From: an uncultured Gammaproteobacteria bacterium | GTDB taxonomy: Bacteria > Pseudomonadota > Gammaproteobacteria > Enterobacterales > Psychrobiaceae | Direction of reading: 5' to 3' | Length of the DNA stretch: 64,000 nucleotides | Assembly: GCA_937139475.1 (NCBI GenBank) | Contig: CAKZQF010000160.1 | Span: forward strand, 1 to 64,000 | In this document: in pieces, positions 50,835 to 60,634 of the stretch | Numbering within the stretch: the first letter of the stretch is position 1 | Layout: the number at the start of each line of letters is the position of its first letter | Program-made: the position numbers and the translations under genes | Notes under the pieces: model-generated | What the model saw: only the letters and a program-made list of their open reading frames with translations | Told to the model about the DNA's origin: nothing | Databases searched by the model: none

Positions 50835-51679
50835 GATTGCCGGTTGGAGCGCGGGCAACCCAAGTGAACGGGTTTTTTAATGCGCATAAGTATTTAATAC
50901 TAAGACGCATTAGCCAGCTAACGATACTAATGTTATTTATGTTAGGACCGCTAGCTGGCGTTTGGATAATCAAAGGAAACTTAAGCGCAAGCTTATTTCT
51001 AGAGACCATTCCAATGAGTGACCCCTTTGTATTGCTGCAAAGTTTTGTTGCTGGTCATATACCAGAAACAACTGCCTTGATTGGCGCAGCAATAGTCACA
51101 TTGGTCTATTTTGGACTTGGCGGACGAGTTTTTTGTTCGTGGGTATGCCCGGTTAATGTGATTACCGATTTGGCGCACTGGTTGCGCCGGAAATTGAAAA
51201 TACGAACATCGACAAAATTGTCACCTAATATTCGTTGGTATTTATTACTCTTGAGTTTGGTGATGCCTCTGATAACAGGCACGATCATTTGGGAACAGGT
51301 TAACCCGGTATCGTTGCTTCATAGAGGATTAATTTTCACCATGGGGTTAGGCTGGTTTCTTGTTGCTGCCATCTTCATGTTTGACTTTTTGTTAGTGGAA
51401 AGAGGTTGGTGTGGGCACATTTGTCCAATGGGAGCGTTTTACAATGCCTTAGGTAAAAAAAGCATTGTAAGAGTTGACGCTTCATCACGGGATAAATGTG
51501 ACAAGTGTATGGATTGTTTTGCGGTATGTCCTGAACCACAGATTTTGAAAGGACCATTGTTTGGTGCTGACAAAGGGCAAAGCTCTTTGATTGACACTGG
51601 CGATTGTACAAACTGTGGACGTTGTATTGATGTATGTTCGGAAAAAGTTTTTGAGATTAAAAACAGGTTTACTAGGTAA
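50831..51679 (+). CDS. napH: NapH, quinol dehydrogenase membrane subunit
   Basis: 282 aa inner membrane protein with four membrane segments (about residues 25-48, 75-95, 135-152 and 165-188) and the two cytoplasmic cysteine patterns CSWVCPVN and CGHICPMG, then C-terminal clusters [14 protein letters not shown] and [11 protein letters not shown]. It oxidises quinol with NapG. Its ATG overlaps the napG stop codon (ATGA). Confidence 0.96.
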   Translation: MRLPVGARATQVNGFFNAHKYLILRRISQLTILMLFMLGPLAGVWIIKGNLSASLFLETIPMSDPFVLLQSFVAGHIPETTALIGAAIVTLVYFGLGGRVFCSWVCPVNVITDLAHWLRRKLKIRTSTKLSPNIRWYLLLLSLVMPLITGTIIWEQVNPVSLLHRGLIFTMGLGWFLVAAIFMFDFLLVERGWCGHICPMGAFYNALGKKSIVRVDASSRDKCDKCMDCFAVCPEPQILKGPLFGADKGQSSLIDTGDCTNCGRCIDVCSEKVFEIKNRFTR

Positions 51680-51735
51680 CTAAGCACACTAATTAGTTAT
51701 TTATTAAAGGATTGCCCTTAAGGCGGAGTATAAAA

Positions 51736-52197
51736 ATGAAAAAATTGATTACAGCCATGATGATTATGGGAATGACTGCCGGTGTCGCAGCATTGCCACA
51801 AGAAGTTGATTCAAATAATGGCGGTGTAGAATCACTGCGTGGTTCTACTGAGCTAAGCAAAACGCGCAATGCCGACCAGCATAAACGTGTCTTAAAGGAC
51901 CGCGCCCCAATTGAGCGTAATTACGTTCACCAACCACCTATGGTACCGCATCAAATTCGCGGCTATCGCGTGGACTTAAATTCAAATAAATGTCTTTCAT
52001 GCCACGGCTGGAAATATGCACGTGAAACTGGCGCAACAAAAATCAGCCCTACGCACTTTGAAACACGCGATGGTATGACATTATCAGATGTGTCACCACG
52101 TCGTTATTTCTGTCTACAGTGTCACGTTCCGCAAGTTGATGGGCGTGCCTTAGTTGAAAACGAGTTTAAAGCTGTTGATTCACTAACTCAGCAATAA
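51736..52197 (+). CDS. napB: NapB, di-heme electron transfer subunit
   Basis: 153 aa with a signal peptide (MKKLITAMMIMGMTAGVAA) and two c-type heme sites, CLSCHGW and CLQCHVP, plus distal histidines. It passes electrons from NapC/NapH to NapA. The ATG at 51736 follows GGCGGAG and starts the signal peptide; an upstream in-frame start (51712) does not. Confidence 0.96.
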   Translation: MKKLITAMMIMGMTAGVAALPQEVDSNNGGVESLRGSTELSKTRNADQHKRVLKDRAPIERNYVHQPPMVPHQIRGYRVDLNSNKCLSCHGWKYARETGATKISPTHFETRDGMTLSDVSPRRYFCLQCHVPQVDGRALVENEFKAVDSLTQQ

Positions 52198-52217
52198 TTG
52201 GCCTGAGGAATTTATTA

Positions 52218-52802
52218 ATGAAATTTATTAAAAATATTTGGAAGACTCTTTCAACTCCATCCAAAGCAGGCGTCGGTCTGGTGCTAGCTTTAGGCTTTGG
52301 TGGTGGTGTGATTTTCTGGGGTGGATTCAACACTGCACTAGAGTTAACCAATACTGAGGAATTCTGTATTGGTTGTCACGAAATGAACGTCAACGTATAT
52401 GAAGAGTACAAAGAAACAATTCATTACGCTAACCGTTCAGGTGTTCGTGCGACATGTCCTGACTGTCATGTACCGAAAGACTGGAGCCATAAGATTATTC
52501 GTAAAATTGCGGCCAGTAAAGAAGTTTGGGGCATGTTAACAGGCATTATCGATACCCGTGAGAAGTTCCAGGACCACCGTAAATCAATGGCGATGCGCGA
52601 ATGGAAACGGATGAAAGACAATGACTCTCGTGAGTGTCGTAACTGTCATAACTTCGACTACATGGACTTTTCAGAACAGGGTAGCCGAAGTGTTAAAATG
52701 CACGCCAGTGCGTTGGCTTCTGGCGAGAAAACCTGTATTGATTGTCACAAAGGTATCGCACATGAGTTACCAGACATGAAAGGTGTCGAAGGCTGGCATT
52801 AA
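52218..52802 (+). CDS. napC: NapC, tetraheme quinol dehydrogenase
   Basis: 194 aa NapC/NirT-family cytochrome with one N-terminal membrane anchor (about residues 17-38) and four heme sites: CIGCHEM, CPDCHVP, CRNCHNF and CIDCHKG. It transfers electrons from menaquinol to the soluble Nap proteins. It ends the operon before a terminator. Confidence 0.97.
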   Translation: MKFIKNIWKTLSTPSKAGVGLVLALGFGGGVIFWGGFNTALELTNTEEFCIGCHEMNVNVYEEYKETIHYANRSGVRATCPDCHVPKDWSHKIIRKIAASKEVWGMLTGIIDTREKFQDHRKSMAMREWKRMKDNDSRECRNCHNFDYMDFSEQGSRSVKMHASALASGEKTCIDCHKGIAHELPDMKGVEGWH

Positions 52803-52825
52803 CAGTTTGCCTTTGTCGAGATAAA

Positions 52826-52853
52826 AGAGCCGCTACATCAGCGGCTTTTTTTA
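52826..52853 (+). terminator. Terminator of the nap operon
   Basis: AGCCGCT-ACATC-AGCGGCT is followed by seven T residues, 25 bases past the napC stop codon. Confidence 0.88.
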
Positions 52854-53065
52854 TTTTCGTTTTTGGCGATTGGTTAGTCCAAACAGTCAGCTAATCTTGG
52901 TCTTTATGGGAAAGCTCATAATACAGAGCACTTTATGTACTTAATGAGCAACTACTACCATCAAAATGCAGTTAGAAATTGCGACAAATCAAGCTTTATA
53001 TGCTTTAGTGATTACGCCCGTTAAAAAGCGCGCTACAATGGCCTTTTTTTTAAATCAAAAACATT

Positions 53066-53407
53066 ATGAAACTTAAACTAATTGCTGTCTTAACACTTCC
53101 TTTCTTAGCCGCTTGTAGCGGTCACCCTGCCGCATCAAAGTGGTCGTTGGTCAACGCAGGGGATGCATCTATTGAATCGATAAATGTTGAATTTGAGGGG
53201 CGTGCAACACTAACTCAGTCAGAGAGTAATGGTGGCAATTATCATTGTTTTTGGAATGCGCGCACGCCAGAGATGATTGCATTGAAATGCCGACTCGCTG
53301 ACGATGATGCTCAAGAACGCCATTTTGAACTTAGTGTTGATAATGAAGGGCGTGGAGTGTTATCGCTTGATGGTAAGCTCATCGCACGATACAAAAAGAC
53401 ACCGTAA
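53066..53407 (+). CDS. Small putative lipoprotein
   Basis: 113 aa with a lipoprotein signal: MKLKLIAVLTLPFLAAC has a basic start, hydrophobic core and the lipobox LAAC, so it should be lipidated at C17. The remainder is polar and holds two further cysteines that may bridge. I recognise no family. It is a single gene with a T-rich 5' end and a terminator 30 bases downstream. Confidence 0.75.
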   Translation: MKLKLIAVLTLPFLAACSGHPAASKWSLVNAGDASIESINVEFEGRATLTQSESNGGNYHCFWNARTPEMIALKCRLADDDAQERHFELSVDNEGRGVLSLDGKLIARYKKTP

Positions 53408-53435
53408 TTAGTCAAAATCATCGTTCAAATTTCAG

Positions 53436-53466
53436 TAAACCACCGCACTCGTGGTGGTTTATTCTC
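53436..53466 (+). terminator. Terminator after the lipoprotein gene
   Basis: TAAACCACC-GCACTCGT-GGTGGTTTA is a nine-pair hairpin with a T-rich tail (TTATTCTCT); moderate in strength. Confidence 0.65.
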
Positions 53467-53668
53467 TCCTTATTTTGGCTGTCAATTTATCTTGACGCTT
53501 GCTTGTGGTTTTTAAATTAAATTTTAACTTTACTCTTAATTTAAAGTGTCTAAAATCGCGCTTCTTTTAACGATGACCTCGCTAAAACCAGGCAGCAAAT
53601 AAAATGATTTGCACCTCGTGTTTTGTTGTGTCTATAGTTACCTTTTACCGATAAATTTTGGAACATTA

Positions 53669-54895
53669 GTGACTTCAACTCCTTTTGCTCAACGTAGAAA
53701 ATTCATTATCAATTTGGGCAAAGCATTGCACAAATTCGGCACCCCGGCTTATCGTTTAGAGGCGCATTTACTTAATGTCGCATCAATACTTGGTCTGGGG
53801 GGCTCGTTTATCGTGACGCCGACTTCACTAACGTTTGCGATATGGTTAAAAGGAGAGCATGACGCGCAACACAATTATGTTGTACGAGTAAAACCTGGTG
53901 ATTTAGATCTAGGCTCACTAGCGCGCACGGATGAGTTAGTTGAAGAGTTGGCCAGCGGACAGCGTTCACTCCATGAAGCAATCGAGCGTTTAGCCGAAAT
54001 TGAAAACAAGCCACCACCATACTCGCACCTGATAACATTTTGGGCCTTTGGGGTATCGGGCGGTGCATTTGCCATGCTGATGGCAACCAGCTGGAACGAT
54101 GTGTTCTGGTCACTCATTCTGAGCTTTGTGGTGTATGCTTTTGTTTATTGGGCGTCCATTTCCCGTGGCGTTACCAAAATGCTCGAGCCCCTTGTATCCA
54201 TTGTTTCTGCTTTTATCGTTACAGGCGTAATGCACATCGATCCCCATATTAATATGTCGTTAGTTGTGCTCTCGAGTATTATTGCCTTTATTCCCGGGCT
54301 AGCGCTGACGCTTGGCTTACGTGAGCTTGCTTCCCGTGACTTGCTGTCAGGTACCGCACGAATAATGGATGCAGTGATGTTGCTGTTTAAGTTATATTTT
54401 GGCGCGGTACTTGGTATGGCCTTGGGAAAAATGACTTGGGGAACTGTCGCACCTGTTGCAGCTGAGGCTGTCCCACAATGGACTGCCTGGCTCGCAGTGC
54501 TGCTCTTAGGTTCTAGTCTAGTGGTGATGTTCAAGATCAGGCTTAAAGATGCGCCGTGGGGCATTATCGCAGGGTTTATTTCTTTTGGTGTTAGTATGGC
54601 TGCTGCGCCAGCATTTGGCGTGGCGCTTGGTGCTTTTTTTGGTGCTTTTAGCGTAGGTATTTACAGTAATCTTTATGCCCGATTATGTAATGCGCCGGCT
54701 ATCCTAGTAACATTGCAGGGGCTGGTGATATTAGTCCCTGGTAGTAAGGTCTACATTGGACTTAATACCATAGTTTCAGGGGAGAATATTATTGCAGTAG
54801 AGCACATTGGAACCCAGTCATTCTTGATTTTTATGTCGCTTGTTGCGGGACTTATCTTTTCAAGCGTCGTGTTACCACCGAAAAGGTCACTGTAA
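53669..54895 (+). CDS. ThrE-type threonine/serine exporter, two-domain form
   Basis: 408 aa membrane protein with an N-terminal ThrE-like domain (about residues 1-250, cytosolic start then five membrane segments) and a second one (about 260-408, PLVSIVSAFIVTGV to the end). E. coli has the halves as separate proteins YjjP and YjjB; here they are fused as in Corynebacterium ThrE. The GTG at 53669 (MTSTPFAQRRKF) is chosen because the protein then starts at the conserved block; a TTG 20 codons earlier is possible. No amino-acid genes flank it. Confidence 0.85.
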   Translation: MTSTPFAQRRKFIINLGKALHKFGTPAYRLEAHLLNVASILGLGGSFIVTPTSLTFAIWLKGEHDAQHNYVVRVKPGDLDLGSLARTDELVEELASGQRSLHEAIERLAEIENKPPPYSHLITFWAFGVSGGAFAMLMATSWNDVFWSLILSFVVYAFVYWASISRGVTKMLEPLVSIVSAFIVTGVMHIDPHINMSLVVLSSIIAFIPGLALTLGLRELASRDLLSGTARIMDAVMLLFKLYFGAVLGMALGKMTWGTVAPVAAEAVPQWTAWLAVLLLGSSLVVMFKIRLKDAPWGIIAGFISFGVSMAAAPAFGVALGAFFGAFSVGIYSNLYARLCNAPAILVTLQGLVILVPGSKVYIGLNTIVSGENIIAVEHIGTQSFLIFMSLVAGLIFSSVVLPPKRSL

Positions 54896-55252
54896 CTATT
54901 TGTCCTTTTTGCTGGAAAAAGAACTAGGTAACAGATCTACGCCAACTAAGGATGCCAGCTTCACTAATAATGGTATCGTGATCGGCGCAAAAGGCAGAAT
55001 CGCAAACACACCAAGCCCGAGGCCTTTTAAAATGTCAAAAAACTGTGCGTGTGCGGCATCCATTTCATGCTTTGCTGCATTGCCACGCGTAGCTTTGGTG
55101 TAGATCGCCAGCATTTCTTTTGTTTCTTGTTTTTCTTGCGCAAGGGCCAACTTCAATTTGAGCATGGTTCGCCGAAAATCGATTTTTGCACGTCGGCCGT
55201 TAATTTTAACGACCCGAACAGGTGCGCGGTGGATCTTTTTAAAATGCCGCAT
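54896..55252 (-). CDS. Small LETM1-like protein
   Basis: 118 aa, basic at the start, then an alpha-helical part and a hydrophobic stretch (about residues 75-100) ending LPSSFSSKKDK. The wording ILPFAPITIPLLVKLASLVG with LLPSSF recalls the core of LETM1 (mitochondrial ion-transport factor), of which short bacterial relatives exist; this is recognition by pattern only. It is convergent with the exporter gene, and argA lies upstream on the same strand, 56 bases apart. Confidence 0.5.
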   Translation of the reverse strand: MRHFKKIHRAPVRVVKINGRRAKIDFRRTMLKLKLALAQEKQETKEMLAIYTKATRGNAAKHEMDAAHAQFFDILKGLGLGVFAILPFAPITIPLLVKLASLVGVDLLPSSFSSKKDK

Positions 55253-55307
55253 TAACAAACCTTGTGTTGTAAAAGTAGCTTGGATGCCAGTTTATTAGAT
55301 GCCAACT

Positions 55308-56633
55308 TTACAAGTCCTTAATTAAAATCTTTGAATTGCGTTGAAAGTTGTATAACGCTCGTTTTTCCACTGGTAGCTTATCAATATCGCCGGGCTCAAA
55401 GCCCCTTTCTCTAAACCAGTGTATTGAACTGGTTGTAAGGACAAACAACTTACTTAAGCCCAACTGAGTGGCTTGTTTGCTGATTTCATTGACCAATGCA
55501 TCGCCGCGGGATGCCTTGCGGTACTCGGGGTGGGTCGCAACGCAAGCCATCTCTCCAGAGACTCCGTCATTTGAAGGGTAGAGGCCAGCACAACCTATAA
55601 CCATGCCATCTCGCTCAACAATAGTGAATAGATGGATTTCCATTTCCAGTTGTTCTCTTGACCGACGTACCAATAAGCCTTGTTCCTCTAAGGGCTTAAT
55701 CAGATCTACTATGCCGCCTAAATCTTCAATGGTGGCTTGGCGTAATTGCTCTGCGCTTTCCATCACAATTTGCGTACCAATACCGTCTCGGGAAAATAAT
55801 TCCTGGAGCAATGAGCCATCTTGCTGGTAGCTCACTAGGTGACTTCTGGCGACGCCAGCTTTGCATGAGGCAATTGCTGCGCGTAGGTAAATCGCGGTGC
55901 CGGTCATGATACGACCGCTTTTTTCTAGCTCGTTTAACCGAAGCTGTGCTTGGCTAGGCAACATCTCGGCAATTACTTCACCTTGTTCATTTAACACCCC
56001 ATTCTCGGAGCAAAAACCTATCATTTTGTCTGCTTTCAAGCGAATGGCTAATTGTGTCGCTAATTCCTCGGCACTGAGATTAAAACTTTCACCTGTAACC
56101 GAATAGCCAACGATGCTAATCAGGACAATGGCATTTTGATCTAGTTGCTGGCTAATGCCTTCAGTATCAATCCGTCGCACTTTTCCGGTGTAACAAAAGT
56201 CGATGCCGTCACGAACACCGATCGGCTGGGCGGTAATAAAATTTCCGCTGACCACGTTGATACTAGCCCCTTGCATCGGCGTATTGATAAGACCTTTTGA
56301 CAACAGTGAGTTGATCTCAAATTGCAGTTGACCTACGACCTGTTTTATCAAACGAAAAGAGTCATCGTTGGTTATGCGTTGCTGCTGGTGGAATTCGCTG
56401 GTTATGCCGCGCTCTTTTAATGCGCTTTCAATTTGCGGCCTAGCGCCGTACACCAATACTATTTTGATCCCCAGCGACTTTAATAGTGCGATATCATCAA
56501 CGATGTTGGAAAAATTTGGATGTGCGATGCATTCCCCGCCCAACATGATGACAAATGTTTTGCCACGATGGGCGTTGACATAGGGTGCTGATTGGCGAAA
56601 CCAACTAACAAGTTGTGTATCTCTAGGTTGCAA
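55308..56633 (-). CDS. argA: N-acetylglutamate synthase (classical ArgA)
   Basis: First step of arginine synthesis: glutamate plus acetyl-CoA. At 441 aa it matches E. coli ArgA (443). An amino acid kinase domain (about residues 1-290, [27 protein letters not shown]), which senses arginine, is joined to a GNAT acetyltransferase domain (about 295-441, [21 protein letters not shown] and [14 protein letters not shown]). The start is TTG (56633), which fits the family N-terminus ([21 protein letters not shown]); an upstream stop in frame excludes a longer form. No ARG box was resolved. Confidence 0.96.
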   Translation of the reverse strand: MQPRDTQLVSWFRQSAPYVNAHRGKTFVIMLGGECIAHPNFSNIVDDIALLKSLGIKIVLVYGARPQIESALKERGITSEFHQQQRITNDDSFRLIKQVVGQLQFEINSLLSKGLINTPMQGASINVVSGNFITAQPIGVRDGIDFCYTGKVRRIDTEGISQQLDQNAIVLISIVGYSVTGESFNLSAEELATQLAIRLKADKMIGFCSENGVLNEQGEVIAEMLPSQAQLRLNELEKSGRIMTGTAIYLRAAIASCKAGVARSHLVSYQQDGSLLQELFSRDGIGTQIVMESAEQLRQATIEDLGGIVDLIKPLEEQGLLVRRSREQLEMEIHLFTIVERDGMVIGCAGLYPSNDGVSGEMACVATHPEYRKASRGDALVNEISKQATQLGLSKLFVLTTSSIHWFRERGFEPGDIDKLPVEKRALYNFQRNSKILIKDL

Positions 56634-56841
56634 AGGATTACCGTATTTCTTGACTGCATAAATGGTTAGTATATTTGAGGTATCGCATTATACAAGTACT
56701 GATTAGTCGTAGATTATAAGAATTTGTGATATTTACCGAGATTTGCGAAATTGTGCTAGCTCAAGGGAGTATCAATTAGCGTTTGACAGTTTTTTTAAGA
56801 TACTACAGACTGATACAAAGTCAGGTGTTGAGGAGATGTAG

Positions 56842-57726
56842 ATGACGATTGAGATGTCCACGTTGCAAACGGTATTACGGTTTACGCTGAGTACTAACCA
56901 AGTTTTCGGTTTCAATGTGTTAAAAATACGCGAAATTGTTAAGTATCGTCCCCTCAATGCAATACCAGGATCCCATCCCAGTGTTGCGGGTACCTTTGAA
57001 TTACGTGGTACTACGGTTTCGGTTATTGACTTGTCTTCCGCCATTGGACTGCCGTCAATTTCCCCTGAAGAGATTGAGAATTCGACCATTATTGTTGCCG
57101 AGTTCAACCGAATTGTGCAAGGTTTCTTGGTCCGTAGGGTCGATAAAATCGCCACCGTTGATTGGCAATGTATTCGTGAAATCCCTAATGCTTCTGGGCG
57201 TAATCACTATCTCACCGGAGTGATCGATATCGATGGTACGCTGGTCAGCGTGTTGGATGTTGAAAAGGTCCTGCATGAAGTCGTGCCGACGAAGGAAGAA
57301 ATGGACATACGGACAGCGCTGGAGCCTTGTCAACTGGCCAAGATAGCAGGGCGTACAATTTTAGCGGTTGACGACTCATCAGTGGCCAGAAGCTTGTTGA
57401 CTAAGACATTAGAAGCATTAGATGTGAATTACTTAATGGCGGTTAACGGCAAAGATGCGTTATCTCAGGTGGATGGGCAAGAAGACCGCATTGACATGAT
57501 AATTTCTGACATCGAGATGCCAGAAATGGACGGCTATGCTTTAACTAAGGCACTGCGCGCTAATGCGGCTATCGCAAATAAATATATTTTGCTCCATAGT
57601 TCGTTGTCTGGTAGTGCAAGTGAAGGCACTGTACAAGAGGTTGGTGCCAATGCCTTATTAACTAAATTTAAGGCGGATGAGCTTGCCCACGCTATCTTTA
57701 CCGGGTTAACCGGCGAGCCAGTCTAG
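56842..57726 (+). CDS. cheV: Chemotaxis coupling protein CheV (CheW-REC)
   Basis: 294 aa adaptor with an N-terminal CheW domain (about residues 8-150, FGFNVLKIREIV, LRGTTVSVIDL, LTGVIDIDGTLVSVLDVEKVL) and a receiver domain (about 170-292, ILAVDDSSVARSLL, phosphoacceptor Asp in IISDIEMPEMDG). It couples receptors to CheA and tunes adaptation by phosphorylation. It could work with the Aer-like receptor at 5.3 kb, which is inference. Its stop codon overlaps that of trmN on the other strand by a shared CTAG. Confidence 0.95.
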   Translation: MTIEMSTLQTVLRFTLSTNQVFGFNVLKIREIVKYRPLNAIPGSHPSVAGTFELRGTTVSVIDLSSAIGLPSISPEEIENSTIIVAEFNRIVQGFLVRRVDKIATVDWQCIREIPNASGRNHYLTGVIDIDGTLVSVLDVEKVLHEVVPTKEEMDIRTALEPCQLAKIAGRTILAVDDSSVARSLLTKTLEALDVNYLMAVNGKDALSQVDGQEDRIDMIISDIEMPEMDGYALTKALRANAAIANKYILLHSSLSGSASEGTVQEVGANALLTKFKADELAHAIFTGLTGEPV

Positions 57727-58427
57727 TCCTTGGCAAAGCGTAATAAATAGTGCTTTAAAACAGCGCTGCTTTGCTGTGTATATTGCTGGTGACCACGATA
57801 TATTGTGATTGATTCGTGTAGAAACTCGTGTTCACAATCACGGCTAAACTCGAAGGCTGCAAGCTTCGCTTTTCCTCCCTCCATAGTGATGTAATCTATT
57901 TGTTTTACCAGGTGCAGTGACAACTGCGCTGCGCTCTCTAGAATTTTTTCCTTTGCGTGCAATGGCAGTAAGAGGTAAATGGTACCAGCGACATTTAGCA
58001 AGCGATCAGCACTGGTCATTAACGCGTGATAGCTTAATGTATCGGTGTGACGAGCTGTGTTTCTTTGTTCACATGGGTTCTTTAGATGGTCCTCAAAAAA
58101 AGGAGGATTAGCGATAACGACATCAAAAAACTCATCTGTTTTGTAATTGCATATATCACAACAAATAACCTCAATGTCCTTAGCCCATGAGCTTTTAGAT
58201 ACGTTGTCTTGTGCTTGACTTGCGGCGTCTCTATTTAATTCAATCGCGGTGACTTGTGCCGCGCCTTGTTGCTTGGCCATTAAGCTTAATATCCCCGTCC
58301 CAGCACCGATGTCCAGCACGCTATCGCCTGACTGAATAGGCGCCATCGCACCAAATATTAACGCGTCTGTACAAACCTTCATGGCACATTTGTTCTGTTC
58401 AATAGCAAACTGTTGCAGCTTAAACAT
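57723..58427 (-). CDS. trmN: tRNA1(Val) (adenine-37-N6)-methyltransferase TrmN6/YfiC
   Basis: SAM-dependent methylase of 234 aa acting on A37 of tRNA-Val1. SAM motif VLDIGAGTGILSLM (about 38-51) and the N6-adenine methylase motif NPPFFEDH (about 107-114) are intact, and the N-terminal FKLQQFAIEQNKCAMKV is the family block. It overlaps the mnmC gene by eight bases, so the two tRNA modification genes are likely cotranscribed. Confidence 0.93.
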   Translation of the reverse strand: MFKLQQFAIEQNKCAMKVCTDALIFGAMAPIQSGDSVLDIGAGTGILSLMAKQQGAAQVTAIELNRDAASQAQDNVSKSSWAKDIEVICCDICNYKTDEFFDVVIANPPFFEDHLKNPCEQRNTARHTDTLSYHALMTSADRLLNVAGTIYLLLPLHAKEKILESAAQLSLHLVKQIDYITMEGGKAKLAAFEFSRDCEHEFLHESITIYRGHQQYTQQSSAVLKHYLLRFAKD

Positions 58428-60480
58428 CTTGTTGCTCCGGCGCTCTAGGTAAGGGCAGGCTTTTTCCCTGCTTTAGTTGTTTTATCCAATATCGGTTTGG
58501 ACTGAGTTGATTTAACATTGGCTGCGATAGCGGCTGTGGCTCGTTAGTTAGCTGTGCAACGAGCACCTCACTAAGCAGGGGCGCCGAACAGATGCCTCGA
58601 GAGCCAAGCCCCGCGATCATGTACAAGCCCGGATACTGTGGTGCTAAACCATAGACACTTGCAGGCTTTCCTTTTCTCAGATCATGATAATCAATAGTTG
58701 TGTTGACGTAGTTAGGTACGTTGCCAACCATCGGAAGGTGATCCTTGACGCTCATCCGCACGCCAACCTTACCGGCAAGTGGTGCGTTGTTAAATGATTC
58801 ACTCCAGGGTTGCTGTTGCGTATCTGCAATCAGTTTGCCTAAGTTTTCTTGCTGAGTTTCGCTATCCAGTGCCTGACTACTGATATCACGATTAAAGCTT
58901 GCGCCAATACAGTGCTGTGAATTATGGCTAGGGGTAATATAACCTTGATAGCAAAGTACGGTTTTTAGTGGCGAAGACAGTGATGTTTCGGGCAGGTGTG
59001 AAACTTGCCCAGCAGTGGCATACAATGGTAATTGGCTTGTTTGTTCAAACTTGGTTAGGTTATGACCATTAGCAAGAATGAGTGCAGAGCAAACTATCTC
59101 TTCGCTGTTACCACAAACAGCCCAATGGTCACCAACTGGTTTAATCTTGGCAATGCTAATGTTATTTTTTACCGTTATTAAGCTATGCTGTTTTGCTTGC
59201 TGGATTAAGGCATGCGTCATGCATTTGGGGCTAATCCATCCGCCTTGAGGGTAGTACAGGCATGCCTTGTCTATCGCTACACCCGCTAGTTTATTTGCTT
59301 GCTCACTGTCGACTTGCACCACAAGCTCACTCGGAAAGAGGTCTTTTTCTAATAGTCGCTGATGCCGTTTTGCTTGTTGGTTATTATGGGCTAATTGCAG
59401 TACACCACAAAGACTGCCATTAGCGGGATCTTTATTGATATGTTGCTCATAACAGTTTTTTGCTAAACCAAACGCTTGACTATAGAACTGACTGAGTGGG
59501 TCGTGATTAGCGTTTAATAGCGGGTAGAAGCCGCCTTGCCGATTGCCCGAAGCACCTAACGCGAGTTCTGAGTCCTTACAAACAATAGTAACCTCAATCC
59601 CACGTTTTGCTAAAGCCAATGCTGTGGCAGCAGTAGCGATGCCACCGCCGACAATAACAACGCCTTGTTGCGCTTTATCAGTTAACTGCCCTAACGTACG
59701 AGAGTGCCAACTGGTTTGCGAATCCGCAGGTACTTTGCGCATGAACTGGCCTGTGATCATTTCTCGCTTTTTGCCGTACCCTTTTACCTTACTGATATTG
59801 AAGCCGGCTTGAGCTAATCCTCGGCGTACATCACCCGCTGCGGTAAAAGTGGCCAATGTTCCGTTATGCTTGGTACATTTTGCCATATTTTGATAGAGGG
59901 TTTGATTCCACATTTCAGGGTTTTTACTTGGGGCAAAGCCATCTAAGAACCAGCTGTCCACTAATCCCTGCGGTGGGTAATGAAGGTTTGGTAGCGTGTC
60001 TTTTATATCGCCAAGCCACAAATCCAGCACGATCATCGCGTCCCCAGTAATGGCAAACTCTTGTCGATGACAGCCACCTACGGCATTGGGGTATTGCTTT
60101 TGCAACTGCTGGGTAAATTCTTGTAACTGCGGCCAGCGTTGGTGCGCGCTTGTCAAATCATCTTGGCTCAGCGGGTATTTCTCAAAGCTAATAAAGTAAA
60201 GGCGCTTTAATATATGATGTGGGTTATTGGCCAACCATGTTTTAAATACCTGCCAAGTGGCTAAAAAGTTTAGTCCACTGCCAAAGCCCGTTTCAGCGAT
60301 AACATAGAATGGCGATGTACAAGCTTGCCAGTTCTGCTCGAGCCTGTTCTGCTCAATAAAGACATATTGCGATTCAGCAAGGCCATCGTTGGTAGAGAAA
60401 TATAAATCATCGAAACGTTCGGCAATTGGTTCACCTTGATCGTTCCACTGCAACTTTGCATTTTTTATTAACTGCGACAA
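58420..60480 (-). CDS. mnmC: Bifunctional tRNA mnm5s2U biosynthesis protein MnmC
   Basis: 686 aa (E. coli 668). The C-terminal FAD domain (about residues 265-686, GVVIVGGGIATAATALALAKRG) removes the carboxymethyl group and the N-terminal domain (about 1-245, AETGFGSGLNFLATW, DSWFLDGFAPSKNPEMW) then methylates it with SAM at the wobble uridine. Both halves are whole. It is divergent from fabB, as in E. coli where mnmC and fabB are also neighbours, and trmN follows. Confidence 0.97.
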   Translation of the reverse strand: MSQLIKNAKLQWNDQGEPIAERFDDLYFSTNDGLAESQYVFIEQNRLEQNWQACTSPFYVIAETGFGSGLNFLATWQVFKTWLANNPHHILKRLYFISFEKYPLSQDDLTSAHQRWPQLQEFTQQLQKQYPNAVGGCHRQEFAITGDAMIVLDLWLGDIKDTLPNLHYPPQGLVDSWFLDGFAPSKNPEMWNQTLYQNMAKCTKHNGTLATFTAAGDVRRGLAQAGFNISKVKGYGKKREMITGQFMRKVPADSQTSWHSRTLGQLTDKAQQGVVIVGGGIATAATALALAKRGIEVTIVCKDSELALGASGNRQGGFYPLLNANHDPLSQFYSQAFGLAKNCYEQHINKDPANGSLCGVLQLAHNNQQAKRHQRLLEKDLFPSELVVQVDSEQANKLAGVAIDKACLYYPQGGWISPKCMTHALIQQAKQHSLITVKNNISIAKIKPVGDHWAVCGNSEEIVCSALILANGHNLTKFEQTSQLPLYATAGQVSHLPETSLSSPLKTVLCYQGYITPSHNSQHCIGASFNRDISSQALDSETQQENLGKLIADTQQQPWSESFNNAPLAGKVGVRMSVKDHLPMVGNVPNYVNTTIDYHDLRKGKPASVYGLAPQYPGLYMIAGLGSRGICSAPLLSEVLVAQLTNEPQPLSQPMLNQLSPNRYWIKQLKQGKSLPLPRAPEQQDV

Positions 60481-60634
60481 TAGTTTAGTACCAAAAGAAA
60501 ATATTTGGCTGTATTATAACATCTCTTTATAAAAGTATTTGCTCTAAAGCTAATGGGAATTTTATGAAAGCTGACCACTAGGCTAGTAAAAACTCATTAC
60601 AATGCAGGGAACTTAAGTTAGGACAGGATTTAAA

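Noticed and set aside
55308..56633. argA 5' truncation or frameshift, because of the TTG start
   Set aside because: The N-terminus aligns with E. coli ArgA from its first residues, so the gene is whole.
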